Positions 35,422 to 35,979 of a DNA stretch of 35,979 nucleotides are shown here, one piece after another. This stretch comes from a virus: positions 1 through 35,979 of the IMG/VR virus record IMGVR_UViG_3300041809_000527. One strand, given 5' to 3'. The notes beneath the pieces are model-generated. The model did not search any database and was not told the DNA's origin. It saw only the letters and a program-made list of their open reading frames with translations. Position 1 is the first letter of the stretch; each line of letters starts with the position of its first letter. Made by a program: the position numbers and the translations under genes.

Positions 35422-35891
35422 GATTTCTCGCGGTTCTCGCGCTCTGTGTAGCGGCATGGGGACAGACGCCAGTAACGATTAAGGACCCAGCGAATCCGGC
35501 CAATCCAGGTACGGGCGTGGCGCCAGCGAGTACGGCCGCAACTTCCGGACAGCCGGCGGTCGTCGTGGCCCCATCCCCAAACACGCCTCTGCCGGCGGGC
35601 ACGAACGCCCTCGGAACGACGCTTCCGACGCCGGGATCGACTATCTATAGCGGCCAGCAAGCCGTGACGGGCACAGCGGCGGCCCTCCCGTCGCAGGCGG
35701 TCCACTACGCTTGCATCATCGCAATACCAACGAATGCCATCACAATCTACAGCGGCCCGTCCGGCATCACGACGGGCACGGGGTTCCCAATGACCGCAAA
35801 CTTCCCTGTCTGCATCGCTGTTACTAACCTCAACGTGCTGTACGTGGTCGCCTCTACGACAGGAGCATCGGTCGCATGGCTCGCTTACTGA
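35418..35891 (+). CDS. secreted beta-domain surface protein
   Basis: The product has 157 residues from ATG 35418, GGAGGAAAG upstream; an earlier in-frame ATG at 35301 would bury the signal peptide. MRFLAVLALCVAAWGQ is a Sec signal peptide. A Pro/Ala/Thr linker (residues 20-75) precedes a beta domain with GQQAVTGTAAALPSQAVHYA, AITIYSGPSGITTGTGFP and VTNLNVLYVVASTTGASVAW, a repeat type known from phage fibre tips and decoration proteins. Export is inferred from the signal only. Part of the terminal cluster of beta-rich proteins. Confidence 0.72.
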   Translation: MRFLAVLALCVAAWGQTPVTIKDPANPANPGTGVAPASTAATSGQPAVVVAPSPNTPLPAGTNALGTTLPTPGSTIYSGQQAVTGTAAALPSQAVHYACIIAIPTNAITIYSGPSGITTGTGFPMTANFPVCIAVTNLNVLYVVASTTGASVAWLAY

Positions 35892-35979
35892 TTCGAGGTT
35901 TCGGAGCAATCGCGTTGATCGTGCTGATCCTCTGCGCGCAGCAGGGGCCAATATCGACAGGTGGTGGAGGCGGCAGCAA
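35876..35979 (+). CDS. signal-peptide-bearing protein, cut by window end
   Basis: The frame starts with ATG 35876 (AGGAG about 12 nt upstream) and runs off the end. MARLLIRGFGAIALIVLILC is hydrophobic and AQQGP follows, so this is another signal peptide with the AQ ending, possibly near a lipoprotein-type Cys. Then GPISTGGGGGS. The rest is outside the window, so the function is unknown; from its neighbours it is probably a surface or fibre protein. Confidence 0.5.
   Translation, partial: MARLLIRGFGAIALIVLILCAQQGPISTGGGGGS

Noticed and set aside
1-35979. CRISPR arrays, insertion sequences, integrase or attachment sites
   Set aside because: No regularly spaced repeats, transposase, recombinase motif or paired direct repeats of attachment type were seen; the tRNA genes show no 3' duplication within the window.

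Overview
The window looks like a long piece (about 36 kb, both ends open) of a tailed-phage genome or prophage with a podovirus-like (P22-type) virion. Terminase, a very large portal, an acidic scaffold, a HK97-fold coat protein, an adaptor-like protein, a propeller-like tail protein and a set of low-complexity internal (ejection-type) proteins are present. No tail tube, sheath, baseplate or full tape-measure gene is visible. No integrase, replication or partition gene is visible either, so the lifestyle cannot be settled. The host is most likely a soil-type member of the Acidobacteria (Solibacter/Bryobacter-like). I infer this from the SGNC-W-TDSG-PC surface-protein repeats and from the hydrophobic signal peptides ending in AQ or GQ, which are typical of that phylum as I know it. 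It was not tested by any search.

Layout. 1-549: G-rich stretch with no convincing gene. 550-1124: two minus-strand genes, one a zinc-ribbon phage protein. 1125-1278: divergent control region with two inverted repeats. 1279-4423: a tightly packed plus-strand run of small genes (membrane, CxxC, ribbon-helix-helix-like and XRE regulators), mostly coupled by ATGA-type overlaps. 4427-6868: large terminase with a long C-terminal extension. 6903/6933-7364: a beta-rich fibre or decoration protein. 7365-9608: a single minus-strand, signal-peptide-bearing beta-helix tailspike-like gene. 9716-9891: two tRNA genes (Met-CAT, Pro-TGG). 9944-17351: HiPIP-like protein, coiled-coil protein, lysozyme-like protein, portal, two small proteins, scaffold and major capsid. 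17401-17436: strong terminator. 17515-26542: small genes, holin-like protein, adaptor, triple-repeat beta protein, tail hub and fibre. 26573-34681: Gln/Pro/Gly-rich and Ala/Gln-rich internal proteins, ending with a histidine-phosphatase-like protein whose RHG motif sits in the wrong place. 34700-35979: beta-rich surface proteins, two with signal peptides, the last cut by the window end.

How the parts work together. Terminase, portal, scaffold and coat make and fill the head. The adaptor and propeller proteins close it, the 27-34 kb proteins are probably carried inside and ejected, and the many beta-rich proteins decorate the particle or the host surface. Transcription appears to be split among many internal extended -10 promoters. 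Several of these sit so close to the ATG that the message would be leaderless.

Most worth following up: the rearranged histidine phosphatase (33479-34681); a 16-bp parS-like palindrome in the capsid leader (15908-15923), followed by a hairpin and then by a helix that covers the capsid ribosome-binding site; signal peptides on phage surface proteins; and the tRNA-Pro gene with C at position 33 and a competing leader hairpin.
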